Shown piece by piece: positions 36,508-45,873 of a DNA stretch of 64,000 nucleotides. This stretch comes from Amphiplicatus metriothermophilus (lineage in GTDB: Bacteria; Pseudomonadota; Alphaproteobacteria; Caulobacterales; Parvularculaceae). The notes below the pieces were generated by a model. That model saw only the letters and a list, made by a program, of their open reading frames with translations, did no database searches and had not been told where the DNA came from. Each line of letters opens with the position of its first letter. Within the stretch, counting starts at the first letter, position 1. Position numbers and translations under genes: made by a program. The stretch is taken from contig NZ_FZQA01000002.1 in assembly GCF_900199215.1 (NCBI RefSeq), positions 261,501 through 325,500 on the forward strand, in the 5' to 3' direction.

Positions 36508-38589
36508 TCATCCGGCGCGCAGGAGCCGCACGGCGTCGTCGCGGCTGAAGAGGTAGAGCAGGACCCGCAATGCAGCGCCGCGCGCGCTCTTCAGGTCCGG
36601 GTCTTTCTCGACGACGAGCCGCGCGTCGTCGCGCGCCGCCGCCAGAAGCTCGCCATGCGCGGCGAGATCGGCGATACGGAATTGCGGAAAGCCCGACTGC
36701 GCCGCGCCGAGAAGATCGCCGGCTCCGCGCAGACGCAAATCCTCCTCCGCGATGCGGAAGCCGTCGTCCGTCTCGCGCAGGATTTTAAGCCGCGCCTTCG
36801 CCGTCTCGCCGAGCGGGCCCTGGTACAGCAGAAGACAGACCGCTCGCCGGTCGCCGCGCCCCACGCGACCGCGCAGCTGATGCAGCTGGGCGAGCCCGAA
36901 GCGCTCGGCGTGCTCGACGACCATGATCGTCGCATTGGGCGCGTTGACGCCGACCTCGATCACCGTCGTGGCCACCAGCACGGACAGCCGGCCCTCGTAA
37001 AACGCCTCCATGACGGCGTCCTTCTCCGCCGCGCTCATGCGCCCGTGCACGAGGCCGACCCGCTCGCCGAGGTGAGGTTTCAGCGCTTCATGGCGCTCTT
37101 CGGCGGCGACGAGGTCGAGCGCGTCGGATTCCTCGACGAGGGGACAGACCCAGTAAATCTGCTCCCCGGCGTCGGCTGCGCGGCGGACGGCGGCGACGAC
37201 TTCTTGCAGCCGCTCGACCGGAATCGTCCGGGTGAGAACGGGTTTGCGCCCTGGCGGCTTTTCCCGGATCAGGCTCGCATCCATGTCGCCATAGGCGGTG
37301 AGGGCGAGCGTGCGCGGGATCGGCGTCGCCGTCATCACCAGCATGTCGGGGCGCGGGCCTTTCTGCGCCAGCGCCATGCGCTGGTGCACGCCGAAGCGAT
37401 GCTGCTCGTCGACGACGACCAGGGCCAGATCGCGGAACGCGACGCTTTCCTGAAACAGCGCGTGCGTGCCGAAGAGGATCTGAATCTCGCCCGAAGCGAG
37501 CCGGGCGAGCTTCTCCTCGCGCGCCGCGCCCTTGTCGCGCCCCGTCAGCATGTCGACGGCGACGCCCGCCGCCGCGCAAACCGGCGCGCAGGACTCCAGA
37601 TGCTGTCGGGCGAGAATCTCCGTCGGCGCCATCATGGCCGCCTGCGCGCCGGCCTCGACGGCGTTCAGCATGGCGAGCAGGGCGACCACGGTCTTGCCGC
37701 TGCCGACGTCGCCTTGCACGAGCCGCACCATGCGCTCGGGCGCGGCCATGTCGGCGAGGATCTCTTCGAGCGCGCGCCGCTGATCGCCGGTCAGCGCGAA
37801 GGGCAAAGCCTTCGCCGCCAGCGCCCGCAGGCGCCCGTCGCCGCGGACCGGCCGGCCTGCGGACTTTATCCGCGCGCGGCGAATAAGGGCGAGGGCGAGC
37901 TGGTTGGCCAGAAGCTCGTCATAAGCGAGGCGCTGGCGTTCGGGGCGCGTCGGCGCCAGCGCGTCCGGCGTCTCCGGGGCGTGAACGGCGCGCAGCGCCT
38001 CGCGCCAGCCCGGCCAGCCCCGCCGCGCGAGCCAGGCCGCGTCCTGCCATTCCGGCACGACCGGCGCGCGCGCGAGCGCGGCGCGGACCGCCTTGCGCAT
38101 CAGCGTATTGGAAAGTCCCGCCGTCAGCGGATAGACCGGCTCGATCAACGGCATGTCGCCGGCTTTTTCCGGATCGACGATATGATCCGGATGCGTCATT
38201 TGCCGGACGCCGCCGTACTCCTCGATCCTGCCGCTGACGATGCGCCGCGTCCCTTCCGGCAGCGCCCGGCGCAGATAGTCTTCCTTGGGGTGAAAAAACA
38301 CGAGGGTGAGGAAGCCGGTCTCGTCCGAACAGATCACCCGATAGGGCTGGCGGCGCGCGCGCGGCGGATCGTGGCGGTCGACCGTCACCTCCACGGTGGC
38401 GAGCTGGCCGAACGGCGCATCCGCAAGCTTCGGGCGCGCGCGGCGATCGATCAGGCCGGCGGGGAGGGTGAAGAGAACGTCCGCGACCCTCGGCCCCGCC
38501 GCTTTCGCGATCAGGGGCGCGATCTTCGGGCCGACGCCGGGCAGGGCGGTCACGTCGGCGAACAGCGGGTTGAGGATCTCAGGCCGCAT
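36508..38589 (-). CDS. recG: ATP-dependent DNA helicase RecG
   Basis: A 693-residue helicase that reverses stalled replication forks and unwinds branched DNA. The N-terminal wedge/OB domain covers about residues 60-150, Walker A GDVGSGKT is at 293-300, motif II is DEQH in VVVDEQHRFGVHQ, and motif VI is QLRGRVGRGDRR. The C-terminal TRG-like end is present. It is divergent from sdhE (62 bases between starts), a pairing with sdhE and mfd that is common in Alphaproteobacteria. Confidence 0.96.
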   Translation of the reverse strand: MRPEILNPLFADVTALPGVGPKIAPLIAKAAGPRVADVLFTLPAGLIDRRARPKLADAPFGQLATVEVTVDRHDPPRARRQPYRVICSDETGFLTLVFFHPKEDYLRRALPEGTRRIVSGRIEEYGGVRQMTHPDHIVDPEKAGDMPLIEPVYPLTAGLSNTLMRKAVRAALARAPVVPEWQDAAWLARRGWPGWREALRAVHAPETPDALAPTRPERQRLAYDELLANQLALALIRRARIKSAGRPVRGDGRLRALAAKALPFALTGDQRRALEEILADMAAPERMVRLVQGDVGSGKTVVALLAMLNAVEAGAQAAMMAPTEILARQHLESCAPVCAAAGVAVDMLTGRDKGAAREEKLARLASGEIQILFGTHALFQESVAFRDLALVVVDEQHRFGVHQRMALAQKGPRPDMLVMTATPIPRTLALTAYGDMDASLIREKPPGRKPVLTRTIPVERLQEVVAAVRRAADAGEQIYWVCPLVEESDALDLVAAEERHEALKPHLGERVGLVHGRMSAAEKDAVMEAFYEGRLSVLVATTVIEVGVNAPNATIMVVEHAERFGLAQLHQLRGRVGRGDRRAVCLLLYQGPLGETAKARLKILRETDDGFRIAEEDLRLRGAGDLLGAAQSGFPQFRIADLAAHGELLAAARDDARLVVEKDPDLKSARGAALRVLLYLFSRDDAVRLLRAG

Positions 38590-38651
38590 GGCCGGTTTAT
38601 CCGGCGTTTTGCGGCGTTGTCCAAGCCGCGCCGGGCGGCTATGACCGGGTC

Positions 38652-38948
38652 ATGTCCATCGCCCCCGACGACGCTCGCCGCAAGCGCCTGCTTTATCGAG
38701 CCCAGCATCGCGGCTTCAAGGAGGCCGATCTCGTCATCGGCGGATTCGCGGCCGCGCATCTGGCGGACATGACCGCGGCCGAGCTCGACGAATTCGAGGC
38801 GCTGCTCGCCCTGCCGGATCACGATCTTTACGCCTGGGCGACGGGCGAGGCGCCCGCGCCGGCGCAAGCGCGCGGTCCGGTTTTCGAGAAGCTGCGCGCC
38901 TACGACGTCTCCGCCAGCCTCCGACAGCAGCCGAGCGGGCGAGGTTGA
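38652..38948 (+). CDS. sdhE: Succinate dehydrogenase flavinylation factor SdhE
   Basis: A 98-residue factor that helps attach FAD covalently to SdhA. The family motif RGxxE is present in AQHRGFKEADLVIGGF, followed by the conserved MTAAELDEFEALLALPDHDLYAW. The last 25 residues are a variable tail. It lies 90 bases before mfd on the same strand; no sdh structural gene is in the window. Confidence 0.93.
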   Translation: MSIAPDDARRKRLLYRAQHRGFKEADLVIGGFAAAHLADMTAAELDEFEALLALPDHDLYAWATGEAPAPAQARGPVFEKLRAYDVSASLRQQPSGRG

Positions 38949-39038
38949 ACTTCGCCGCGCCGACGGCTACCTGTGCGCGCCCGCGATCGCCGAACCGGCG
39001 TTCGCGCGTTTTGCGTTTCAGCAGGGCCTGTTCGCCTC

Positions 39039-42000
39039 ATGACCGTGATCTCCGGAACCGCCCGCATCAGCGCCGAGGAAGCCTGGAGCGCAAAGGGCGC
39101 GCTCGACGTCTACGGCGCGCCGGAGGGCGCCGACGCCATGGCCGTCGCGGCGGCGGCGCGCGCGCGCGGCGGGCTCGTCGTCCATATCGCCCGCGACGGG
39201 GCTCGCGCGGCGGCGATGGCCGAAGCGCTCCGTTTCTTCGCGCCCGATATTCCGACTCTCGTCTTTCCGGCATGGGACTGCCTGCCCTACGACCGGGTCT
39301 CGCCGTCGGCCGCGGTCGCCTCGGCGCGCATGGCGACGCTGGCCTTGTTGGCGCGTCATCGCGGGCGGGGCCCGCTCATCGTCGCGACCTCGGTGAACGC
39401 CGCCGTCCAGCGTACGCCGCCGCGCGCCGTGGTGGCGGATGCGGCGCTTTCGATCGGCCAGGGCGAAGCGATCGGCATGGAACCGATCGCCGCCTATCTC
39501 GCCGCCAACGGTTACGAGCGCGCGGGGACGGTGCGCGAGCCGGGCGAGTTCGCCGTGCGCGGCGGCCTGATCGATCTGTTCCCGCCGGGCGCGGAGGAGC
39601 CGATCCGGCTCGACTTCTTCGGCGACCAGATCGACTCCATTCGCGCTTTCGATCCGGCCACGCAGCGCACCACGCGCCAGCTGCGCGCCATCGATCTCGC
39701 GCCGGCGACGGAAGTTCTGCTGACGGAAGAGTCGATTTCGCGTTTTCGCTCGGGCTATGTCGCCGAATTCGGGCCGGCGGGCGACGATCCCGTCTATGAA
39801 GCGGCGAGCGCCGGACGCAAGCACGCCGGCATGGAGCACTGGCTGCCGCTTTTCTATCCGAAGCTCGACACGTTGTTCGACTTCGCCGAGGGCGGGCTCG
39901 TTTTTCTGGAGCATCTGGCCGCCGAAGCGGCCGACGAGCGCTTCGCCGCCGTCGCCGATCATTACGCCGCGCGCGTCGAAGACGCCGACCTGCGCCGGCC
40001 GAAAAACAGCGCGTTCGCCGCGCCGGCCTATCGTCCGCTCAAGCCGGAAGCGCTTTATCTCTCTGCGGACGAATGGCGCGCGCGGCTCGCGGAAGGCGAC
40101 CTGCGCCGGCTTTCGCCCTTCGCGCCGCCCGAAGGCCGGCGCGCTTTCGATTTCGGCGCGAAGGTCGGGCGCAGCTTCGCCGCCGAACGCGCTGCAGAAA
40201 AGGTCAACGTCTTCGACGCTGTGCGCGAGCACGCCGAAACGCTCCTCCGCGAGGGCAAGTGCGTCTTCATCGCCTGCTGGTCGGAGGGCTCGGCCGAGCG
40301 CATGGCCAGCGTGCTCGCCGATCACGGCCTCGGCGCGCTCGCCCGCTATGAAAGCTGGCCGGACGCGCAAAAAGAGAGCGCGCGGACCGTTTCGACGATC
40401 GTGCTGGGCCTGGAGACCGGCTTCGTCACGCCGGACGCCGCTTTCATCTCCGAACAGGACATTCTCGGCGACCGGCTCGTGCGCCGCACGCGGAAGAAAC
40501 GGGCGGAGAATTTCCTCGCCGAGGCGTCGAGCCTTCTCGTCGGCGATCTCGTCGTCCACGTTGATCACGGCGTCGGACGCTATGCGGGGCTGAAGACCCT
40601 CGACGTTCAGGGCGCGCCGCACGATTGCCTTCAGATCGAATACGCCGGCGGAGACAGGCTGTTCCTGCCGGTCGAGAACATCGAGCTTCTGTCGCGTTTC
40701 GGCTCGGACGATCCGGCCGCGCCGCTCGACAAGCTCGGCGGCGCCGGCTGGCAGAGCCGCAAGGCGAAAATGCGCGCGCGCATCAAGATGCTCGCCGAGC
40801 AGCTCATCGCCATCGCCGCCAAACGCGAGATGAAATCGGCCGAAGCCATCGCGCCGCCCGACGGCGCCTATGACGAATTCTGCGCGCGCTTCCCCTTCAC
40901 GGAGACGGAAGATCAGGAAAACGCCATCGCCGACGTCATCGAGGACCTCGCGCGCGGCCGGCCGATGGACCGGCTCATCTGCGGCGACGTCGGTTTCGGC
41001 AAGACCGAGGTGGCGCTCCGCGCGGCCTTCGTCGTCGCAATGAGCGGCCGGCAGGTCGCCGTCATCGCGCCTACCACGCTTCTCGCGCGTCAGCACTACA
41101 AAAACTTCTCCGAACGCTTCAAAGGCTTCCCTGTGCGGGTGGCGCAGCTTTCGCGTTTCGTCAGCGCGAGCGACGCGGCCGCGACGCGCGCCGGCCTTGC
41201 GGACGGAACGGTCGACATCGTGATCGGCACGCATGCGTTGCTCGCAAAGACCGTAAGGTTCCGAGACCTCGGCCTTCTCATCATCGACGAGGAGCAGCAT
41301 TTCGGCGTCAAGCACAAGGAGCGGCTGAAAGAGTATCGCGCCGACACGCACGTGCTTACGCTCACCGCGACGCCCATACCGCGCACATTGCAGCTCGCGA
41401 TGAGCGGCATCCGGGATCTTTCGCTGATCGCTACGCCGCCGGCGGATCGGCTCGCCGTGCGAACGACGGTGGGGCCTTTCGATCCCGTGGTCGCGCGCGA
41501 GACGCTTCTGCGCGAGCACTATCGCGGCGGGCAGAGCTTTTATATCGCGCCGCGCATCGCCGATCTCGAGAGCGTCGCGGAGTTCCTGCGCGAAAGCGTC
41601 CCGGAGGTGCGCTTCAAGGTCGCCCACGGACAAATGTCGTCAGGCGAGCTCGAGGACATCATGACCGCCTTCTATGAAGGCAAGTTCGAGGTGCTGGTCT
41701 CGACGACCATCATCGAGTCGGGCCTCGACATTCCGACGGCGAACACGCTGATCGTGCACCGCGCCGACCGGTTCGGTCTGGCGCAGCTTTATCAGCTTCG
41801 CGGGCGGGTGGGGCGCTCGAAGCTGCGCGCCTACGCCTATCTCACCACCTCGCCGCGCGGCGAGCTGACGCCGGGCGCAGAGCGGCGTCTCAAGGTGATG
41901 CAGTCGCTCGACACGCTGGGCGCGGGCTTCACGCTCGCCTCGCACGATCTCGACCTGCGAGGGGCCGGCAACCTCCTCGGCGAGGAGCAGTCGGGCCACG

Positions 42001-42545
42001 CCAAAGAGGTCGGCGTCGAGCTTTACCAGCATATGCTGGAAGAGGCCGTCGCGTCGCTGCGCGAGGGCGCCGGCGCGGCGGAGGAGACATGGTCGCCGCA
42101 GATCAATATCGGCGCGGCGGTGCTCATCCCCGATCATTACGTCGCCGATCTCGACGTGCGCATGGGCCTGTACCGGCGCCTCGGCGCGCTCACCGAGCAG
42201 ACCGAGATCGAGGCCTTCGCGGCGGAGCTCATCGACCGTTTCGGACCGCTGCCCAAAGAGGTCGAGCAGCTTCTCCAGATCGTCGCGATCAAGGGCGTGT
42301 GCCTGCGCGCGGGCGTGGCGAAAGTCGACGCCGGGCCCAAGGGCGCGGTGATCACGTTCCGCAACGATACGTTTGCGAACCCGGCCGGCCTCGTCTCCTA
42401 TATTTCGAGCGCGCCGCTCGACGTGAAGCTGCGCCCGGACCAGAAGCTCGTCTTCCGTCAGGAATGGCCCGACGAGCGCGCGCGCCTGAAGGGCTGTATG
42501 CGGATCCTCGACACGCTCCAGGAGATCGCCCGCGAAGCGGCGTGA
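39039..42545 (+). CDS. mfd: Transcription-repair coupling factor Mfd
   Basis: A 1168-residue translocase that removes RNA polymerase stalled at DNA damage and recruits UvrA. The UvrB-like N-terminal domains are followed by the RNA-polymerase-interaction domain (LVVHVDHGVGRYAGLKTL), the helicase with Walker A GDVGFGKT at about 648-655, motif II DEEQ in IIDEEQHFGV, and motif VI QLRGRVGRS. A C-terminal UvrA-masking domain completes it. The ATG at 39039 gives the start MTVISGTARIS. It is convergent with the PopA-like gene, three bases between stops. Confidence 0.96.
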   Translation: MTVISGTARISAEEAWSAKGALDVYGAPEGADAMAVAAAARARGGLVVHIARDGARAAAMAEALRFFAPDIPTLVFPAWDCLPYDRVSPSAAVASARMATLALLARHRGRGPLIVATSVNAAVQRTPPRAVVADAALSIGQGEAIGMEPIAAYLAANGYERAGTVREPGEFAVRGGLIDLFPPGAEEPIRLDFFGDQIDSIRAFDPATQRTTRQLRAIDLAPATEVLLTEESISRFRSGYVAEFGPAGDDPVYEAASAGRKHAGMEHWLPLFYPKLDTLFDFAEGGLVFLEHLAAEAADERFAAVADHYAARVEDADLRRPKNSAFAAPAYRPLKPEALYLSADEWRARLAEGDLRRLSPFAPPEGRRAFDFGAKVGRSFAAERAAEKVNVFDAVREHAETLLREGKCVFIACWSEGSAERMASVLADHGLGALARYESWPDAQKESARTVSTIVLGLETGFVTPDAAFISEQDILGDRLVRRTRKKRAENFLAEASSLLVGDLVVHVDHGVGRYAGLKTLDVQGAPHDCLQIEYAGGDRLFLPVENIELLSRFGSDDPAAPLDKLGGAGWQSRKAKMRARIKMLAEQLIAIAAKREMKSAEAIAPPDGAYDEFCARFPFTETEDQENAIADVIEDLARGRPMDRLICGDVGFGKTEVALRAAFVVAMSGRQVAVIAPTTLLARQHYKNFSERFKGFPVRVAQLSRFVSASDAAATRAGLADGTVDIVIGTHALLAKTVRFRDLGLLIIDEEQHFGVKHKERLKEYRADTHVLTLTATPIPRTLQLAMSGIRDLSLIATPPADRLAVRTTVGPFDPVVARETLLREHYRGGQSFYIAPRIADLESVAEFLRESVPEVRFKVAHGQMSSGELEDIMTAFYEGKFEVLVSTTIIESGLDIPTANTLIVHRADRFGLAQLYQLRGRVGRSKLRAYAYLTTSPRGELTPGAERRLKVMQSLDTLGAGFTLASHDLDLRGAGNLLGEEQSGHAKEVGVELYQHMLEEAVASLREGAGAAEETWSPQINIGAAVLIPDHYVADLDVRMGLYRRLGALTEQTEIEAFAAELIDRFGPLPKEVEQLLQIVAIKGVCLRAGVAKVDAGPKGAVITFRNDTFANPAGLVSYISSAPLDVKLRPDQKLVFRQEWPDERARLKGCMRILDTLQEIAREAA

Positions 42546-42548
42546 GCC

Positions 42549-43883
42549 TTACGACTTCGCCGCGCGCGGACGCACATTGCTGAGCCGGCCGAGAACGCCG
42601 GCGAGCGCTTCTTCGAGCCGGGCGCCGGGCGCGCGCTCGGCGACGCCCGCGGCGGCGGCGATCGCAAAGACCTTTTCCCGTTCGCCGTCCCGGAACATCG
42701 TGTTAGCGATCACGCCTTCGACGCGCTTGGCGGCGACGGCGGCGTCCGCGCCGCCGGTCGCGGAGAGGACGGCGATGAAAGTATCGGGCGAGAGGCGCGC
42801 GACGAAATCCTCCGCGCGCGTGACGCGGTTGACGAGCCGCGCCGCTTCGGCGAGCGCGCGCGGGCCTGCATGCGGCGCGGCGGGGAAAAGACGCAGCGCG
42901 ACGAGCGACAACGGCCTGCCGGTCTGGTCGGACCGGGCGAACAGCCGCTCCGCGTGCTGAGCGAAAAACGCCGGCGCGAACGCTCCTGACAGGCGGTCGC
43001 GCACGCCCTCGCCCGCGCAGGCGCTCAAAAACCGCCGCATGGCGGCGGCGAGCCGCGCGCGGCGTGCGGCGAGCACGATGCGTCCGCCAAGGTCTTCGCT
43101 CACATGCGCGCGCAAGACGACGTCTGCGACATTCGCCCCGCGCCAGGCGACTTCGACTGGTCCGCCGGGCGCGCCTGGCGGCGGAATCACGATGACGGGA
43201 ATCTCGTGGAGTTTGCGGTGACGGCGCATCGCGCGGGCGAGACTGAGCAGCGGATCGCCGGCCCCTTTCGGGATCAGCACCGCGCAGTCGAACGCGCCTG
43301 TCTCAAGGCTGCGCATGGCCTGTCCTGCATTCATCGCGCCGGCCGTTTCGGCCGAGACGCGTTCGGCGGCGGACAGGGCCGCGAGCGCGGCGTCGCCCGG
43401 CGCGCCGGCGATCAGCGTGCGCGGCGGCGCGCCGGCAGTTTCGATCGGCGGAAAGGAGGACGCCCGCGCCAGCGCCGCCGCGCTCTTCAGTCGCTCCCCC
43501 GTCTCCTCGGCGAGATTGCGCAGGCGCAGTCTCTGCCGGCAGATCTCGACGGCGCCGCGCAGATCGCCGCCGGCGATGACGAGCTCGCCCGAGCGGCGCA
43601 GATGCGAGCGCTCGCTCGCCGAGAGCGAGGCCGGGGCGAGATGGACGAACCCGCATTCCGGCGCGGCCCGACGGATCGCGGCCGCGATTCGCTGCAGGGC
43701 TTTCGCTGACAGCCGGCGGCGACGGAGATCGAGCACGGCGAGGTCGGCCCCGCGCGCTTCTTCCAGCGCGACGAGACGATAGCCGGCCTTGTCGAACAGC
43801 GCGGCCGCGGCCTCGTCCGGCGCATCGTCGGACGACAGCCAGACGATGCGCGCGCGCGGCGTGTGGGCGTTTTGCAGTTCCAT
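42549..43883 (-). CDS. popA: PopA-like c-di-GMP effector: two receiver-like domains and a degenerate GGDEF
   Basis: A 444-residue protein. Receiver-like domain 1 (about 10-120) keeps a candidate phosphoacceptor D52 (LAVLDLRR). Receiver-like domain 2 (about 155-275) has lost it (FDCAVLIPK). The C-terminal GGDEF fold (about 297-435) has an inactive A-site, LSPDTF at 364-369 where GG[DE]EF is expected, but an intact product-binding I-site RAED at 356-359, spaced as in PleD. This is the design of Caulobacter PopA, which binds c-di-GMP and recruits RcdA for CtrA degradation. The gene lies 44 bases downstream of the TPR-VanY gene, same strand. Orthology is an inference from domains. Confidence 0.75.
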   Translation of the reverse strand: MELQNAHTPRARIVWLSSDDAPDEAAAALFDKAGYRLVALEEARGADLAVLDLRRRRLSAKALQRIAAAIRRAAPECGFVHLAPASLSASERSHLRRSGELVIAGGDLRGAVEICRQRLRLRNLAEETGERLKSAAALARASSFPPIETAGAPPRTLIAGAPGDAALAALSAAERVSAETAGAMNAGQAMRSLETGAFDCAVLIPKGAGDPLLSLARAMRRHRKLHEIPVIVIPPPGAPGGPVEVAWRGANVADVVLRAHVSEDLGGRIVLAARRARLAAAMRRFLSACAGEGVRDRLSGAFAPAFFAQHAERLFARSDQTGRPLSLVALRLFPAAPHAGPRALAEAARLVNRVTRAEDFVARLSPDTFIAVLSATGGADAAVAAKRVEGVIANTMFRDGEREKVFAIAAAAGVAERAPGARLEEALAGVLGRLSNVRPRAAKS

Positions 43884-43927
43884 CCTGTCCCGTTCCGAAG
43901 CCGGCGCGGCGGATGCGAAGCGGTCGA

Positions 43928-45685
43928 TTAGTTGCTGCCGGCGCCGTGCGCGTGATTATTCAATTTGCGGGCCGGTTTCGGGTTTTCGCTTTCGGGTTGC
44001 GGCGTCGTATCGTCTTTCGCCGAAGCCGCGACGACGGCCGTCTCGGCGAGGCAGACATCCGGCTCGCCCGCCAGGGGAAAGAGCCCCGCCGCGGCGCGTT
44101 CCTGATAGCAGGGCAGGGCGGCGAGAAACTCCTGCGGCTTGTTCATGGGCCCGGCCTCCCGGTAAAGCTGGGCGGTCGGAATCCCGACATAACGCCAGTG
44201 CCACGGCTCGTAGCTGTCCTCGCCGGGCAGATAGTCATTACCCGGAGGATAGGACAGAATGAATCCGAAGCGGAAAGCGTTCTCCTCGAAGCACTGATAG
44301 GCGGCGTCGCTGCGGCGCATGAGGCGGCCGTCGACGTCGATGTCGACGGCGAGGCCAAGCTGATGCTCCGACATGCCAGGCGGCGTGACGGTGCCTTTCC
44401 GGCCGATCCGACGGAAGAGGTCGCGCTGCGTCGCATAGGACCGGTAGCCGGATCGCAGGGTGATGCGCTCGCCCGATTCCGATCGACACAGCGAGATGAC
44501 CTGGGCGAGCCGGGCCGGCATGTTCGCCTCGCGCGGATCCGCGCCCTCATCCGCGGCGCGCCGGATCATCATCTCTTCGAGTGCGGCGTTCTTGCTGAGC
44601 GGAACATAAAAGTCCGCAGCCGGAACGAGATCGCCCGGCGCGTAGTCGGACGGCAAGGTGAAATTCCGGGACACAGGCCGGTCGATGTCCGAGCGCCGGT
44701 CGCGCAGGCGATTGGCCGCATAGCGCTGCGCGCCGAAAGCGTCGCGGAAGAGGGCGCGCATGTGCTCATAGAGCGCCTGCGCTTCGGTGGCGCGGCCCTG
44801 ACGCTCATACACGCCCGCAAGCAGCTTTATGTAAAGGCTGAGGTCCGGGCTGTTCGCGCCTTTGATCTTTTCCTGCGCGTGGAAAGCGTCGAGATAGAGC
44901 CTCTCGGCGTCGTCGAGCCGACCCATATCCGCATAGACGGGACCGAGAATGAGCGCCGTTCGCACGGCGGCCGGATCGTCCGCGCCGAGCGTTCGGCTGC
45001 GAATGTCGTAGGCGGCCGACAGAAGCCCGGCGGCGGCGTAAAGACCGTCAGCCCGCATGGCGTAAAAGGCGCCGAGTTCGGCGAGGCGATCGGCCGTCGA
45101 CAGCCTGGCTTCGCGCGCGCCTGAAAACTTCTCTCCGCCGCCGGTCGGCTTCAGATTCTCGGCGAACAGATCGGCGGCTGCGGCGATGCGTCCGGCGAAG
45201 AAGGCTTCAAGCGAGTCCGAGTCGTCGCCGTCGCCGCGCGCGGCCTCGTCGCCCGCCCGGTCGAGAAAGTCGGCGTAGATCGCCACCGCCTCGCCGAGAT
45301 CGCCGGCGAAGATATGGGTCCTGGCGAGCGCGTCCTCCATTTCGCCGCGACGGCGCGGATCGAGCGCGCGGGCCCATCCCGAGGCCAACGCCTCCTCGAT
45401 CAGCACTGCGGCCCGGGCGTAATCCTGGGCGGCGATCTGCGTTTCGGCGACGCGGAATTTCAGGGGCGCGAGCTTTTCTTCATCGGCGCCGGCCTCGCGC
45501 CGCATGGCGAGCACGCGCTCGCCGTAGACGGCCGCCCTGCCGGGAGCCCGCGAGGCGTAAAGCGTCTCGAAGCGGCTTTGCGCGGCCTCGACGTCGACGC
45601 GGACAATGATGTTGAACCAAGCGGCGTAAGCCAGCGCCATCACAGAAAAGGCGCCGGCGAACATGATCTGCGGACGCAACCCCAT
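43928..45685 (-). CDS. D-alanyl-D-alanine carboxypeptidase (VanY/M15 family) with N-terminal TPR-like region
   Basis: A 585-residue protein. An N-terminal membrane anchor (residues about 6-24) is followed by helical TPR-like repeats (about 30-290, for example GPVYADMGRLDDAERLYLDAF) and a VanY-type peptidase domain (about 370-530). The zinc and catalytic site is SEHQLGLAVDID together with EPWHWRYVG. It likely trims peptidoglycan stem peptides in the periplasm. The ATG at 45685 is used because the anchor follows directly; the frame continues upstream to 45880 but reads as an unlikely charged extension. The tail after the domain is Pro/Asn-rich. The popA-like gene follows on the same strand. Confidence 0.85.
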   Translation of the reverse strand: MGLRPQIMFAGAFSVMALAYAAWFNIIVRVDVEAAQSRFETLYASRAPGRAAVYGERVLAMRREAGADEEKLAPLKFRVAETQIAAQDYARAAVLIEEALASGWARALDPRRRGEMEDALARTHIFAGDLGEAVAIYADFLDRAGDEAARGDGDDSDSLEAFFAGRIAAAADLFAENLKPTGGGEKFSGAREARLSTADRLAELGAFYAMRADGLYAAAGLLSAAYDIRSRTLGADDPAAVRTALILGPVYADMGRLDDAERLYLDAFHAQEKIKGANSPDLSLYIKLLAGVYERQGRATEAQALYEHMRALFRDAFGAQRYAANRLRDRRSDIDRPVSRNFTLPSDYAPGDLVPAADFYVPLSKNAALEEMMIRRAADEGADPREANMPARLAQVISLCRSESGERITLRSGYRSYATQRDLFRRIGRKGTVTPPGMSEHQLGLAVDIDVDGRLMRRSDAAYQCFEENAFRFGFILSYPPGNDYLPGEDSYEPWHWRYVGIPTAQLYREAGPMNKPQEFLAALPCYQERAAAGLFPLAGEPDVCLAETAVVAASAKDDTTPQPESENPKPARKLNNHAHGAGSN

Positions 45686-45873
45686 CGCCCTTCGTCTTCC
45701 CCTCGACGACTTGCCCACCGCGCGGACGGTAACATCAACCGGCCGCGCAGGCGAGCCTCGCGCCGCAAAAGCGTCCGTTTCCGGCTGCGCGCGCCCCTTT
45801 TCTCTGCGGCCTACCGTTGAGGCGGGTTTTTCGCTAAGCTCGCCCCAGGGGAAGCTGTCGCGAGGGTTCGGCC

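Noticed and set aside
39018-41633. Long open frame on the strand opposite mfd (and similar ones opposite manC at 52724-54934, GH130/GT4 at 55759-58686 and hsp20 at 59195-61492)
   Set aside because: These are Arg/Ala-rich, have no recognisable domain and lie exactly opposite clear genes; long shadow frames are expected in such GC-rich DNA.
42549-43883. Active diguanylate cyclase
   Set aside because: The A-site motif is LSPDTF, so catalysis is not expected; called a c-di-GMP receptor instead.
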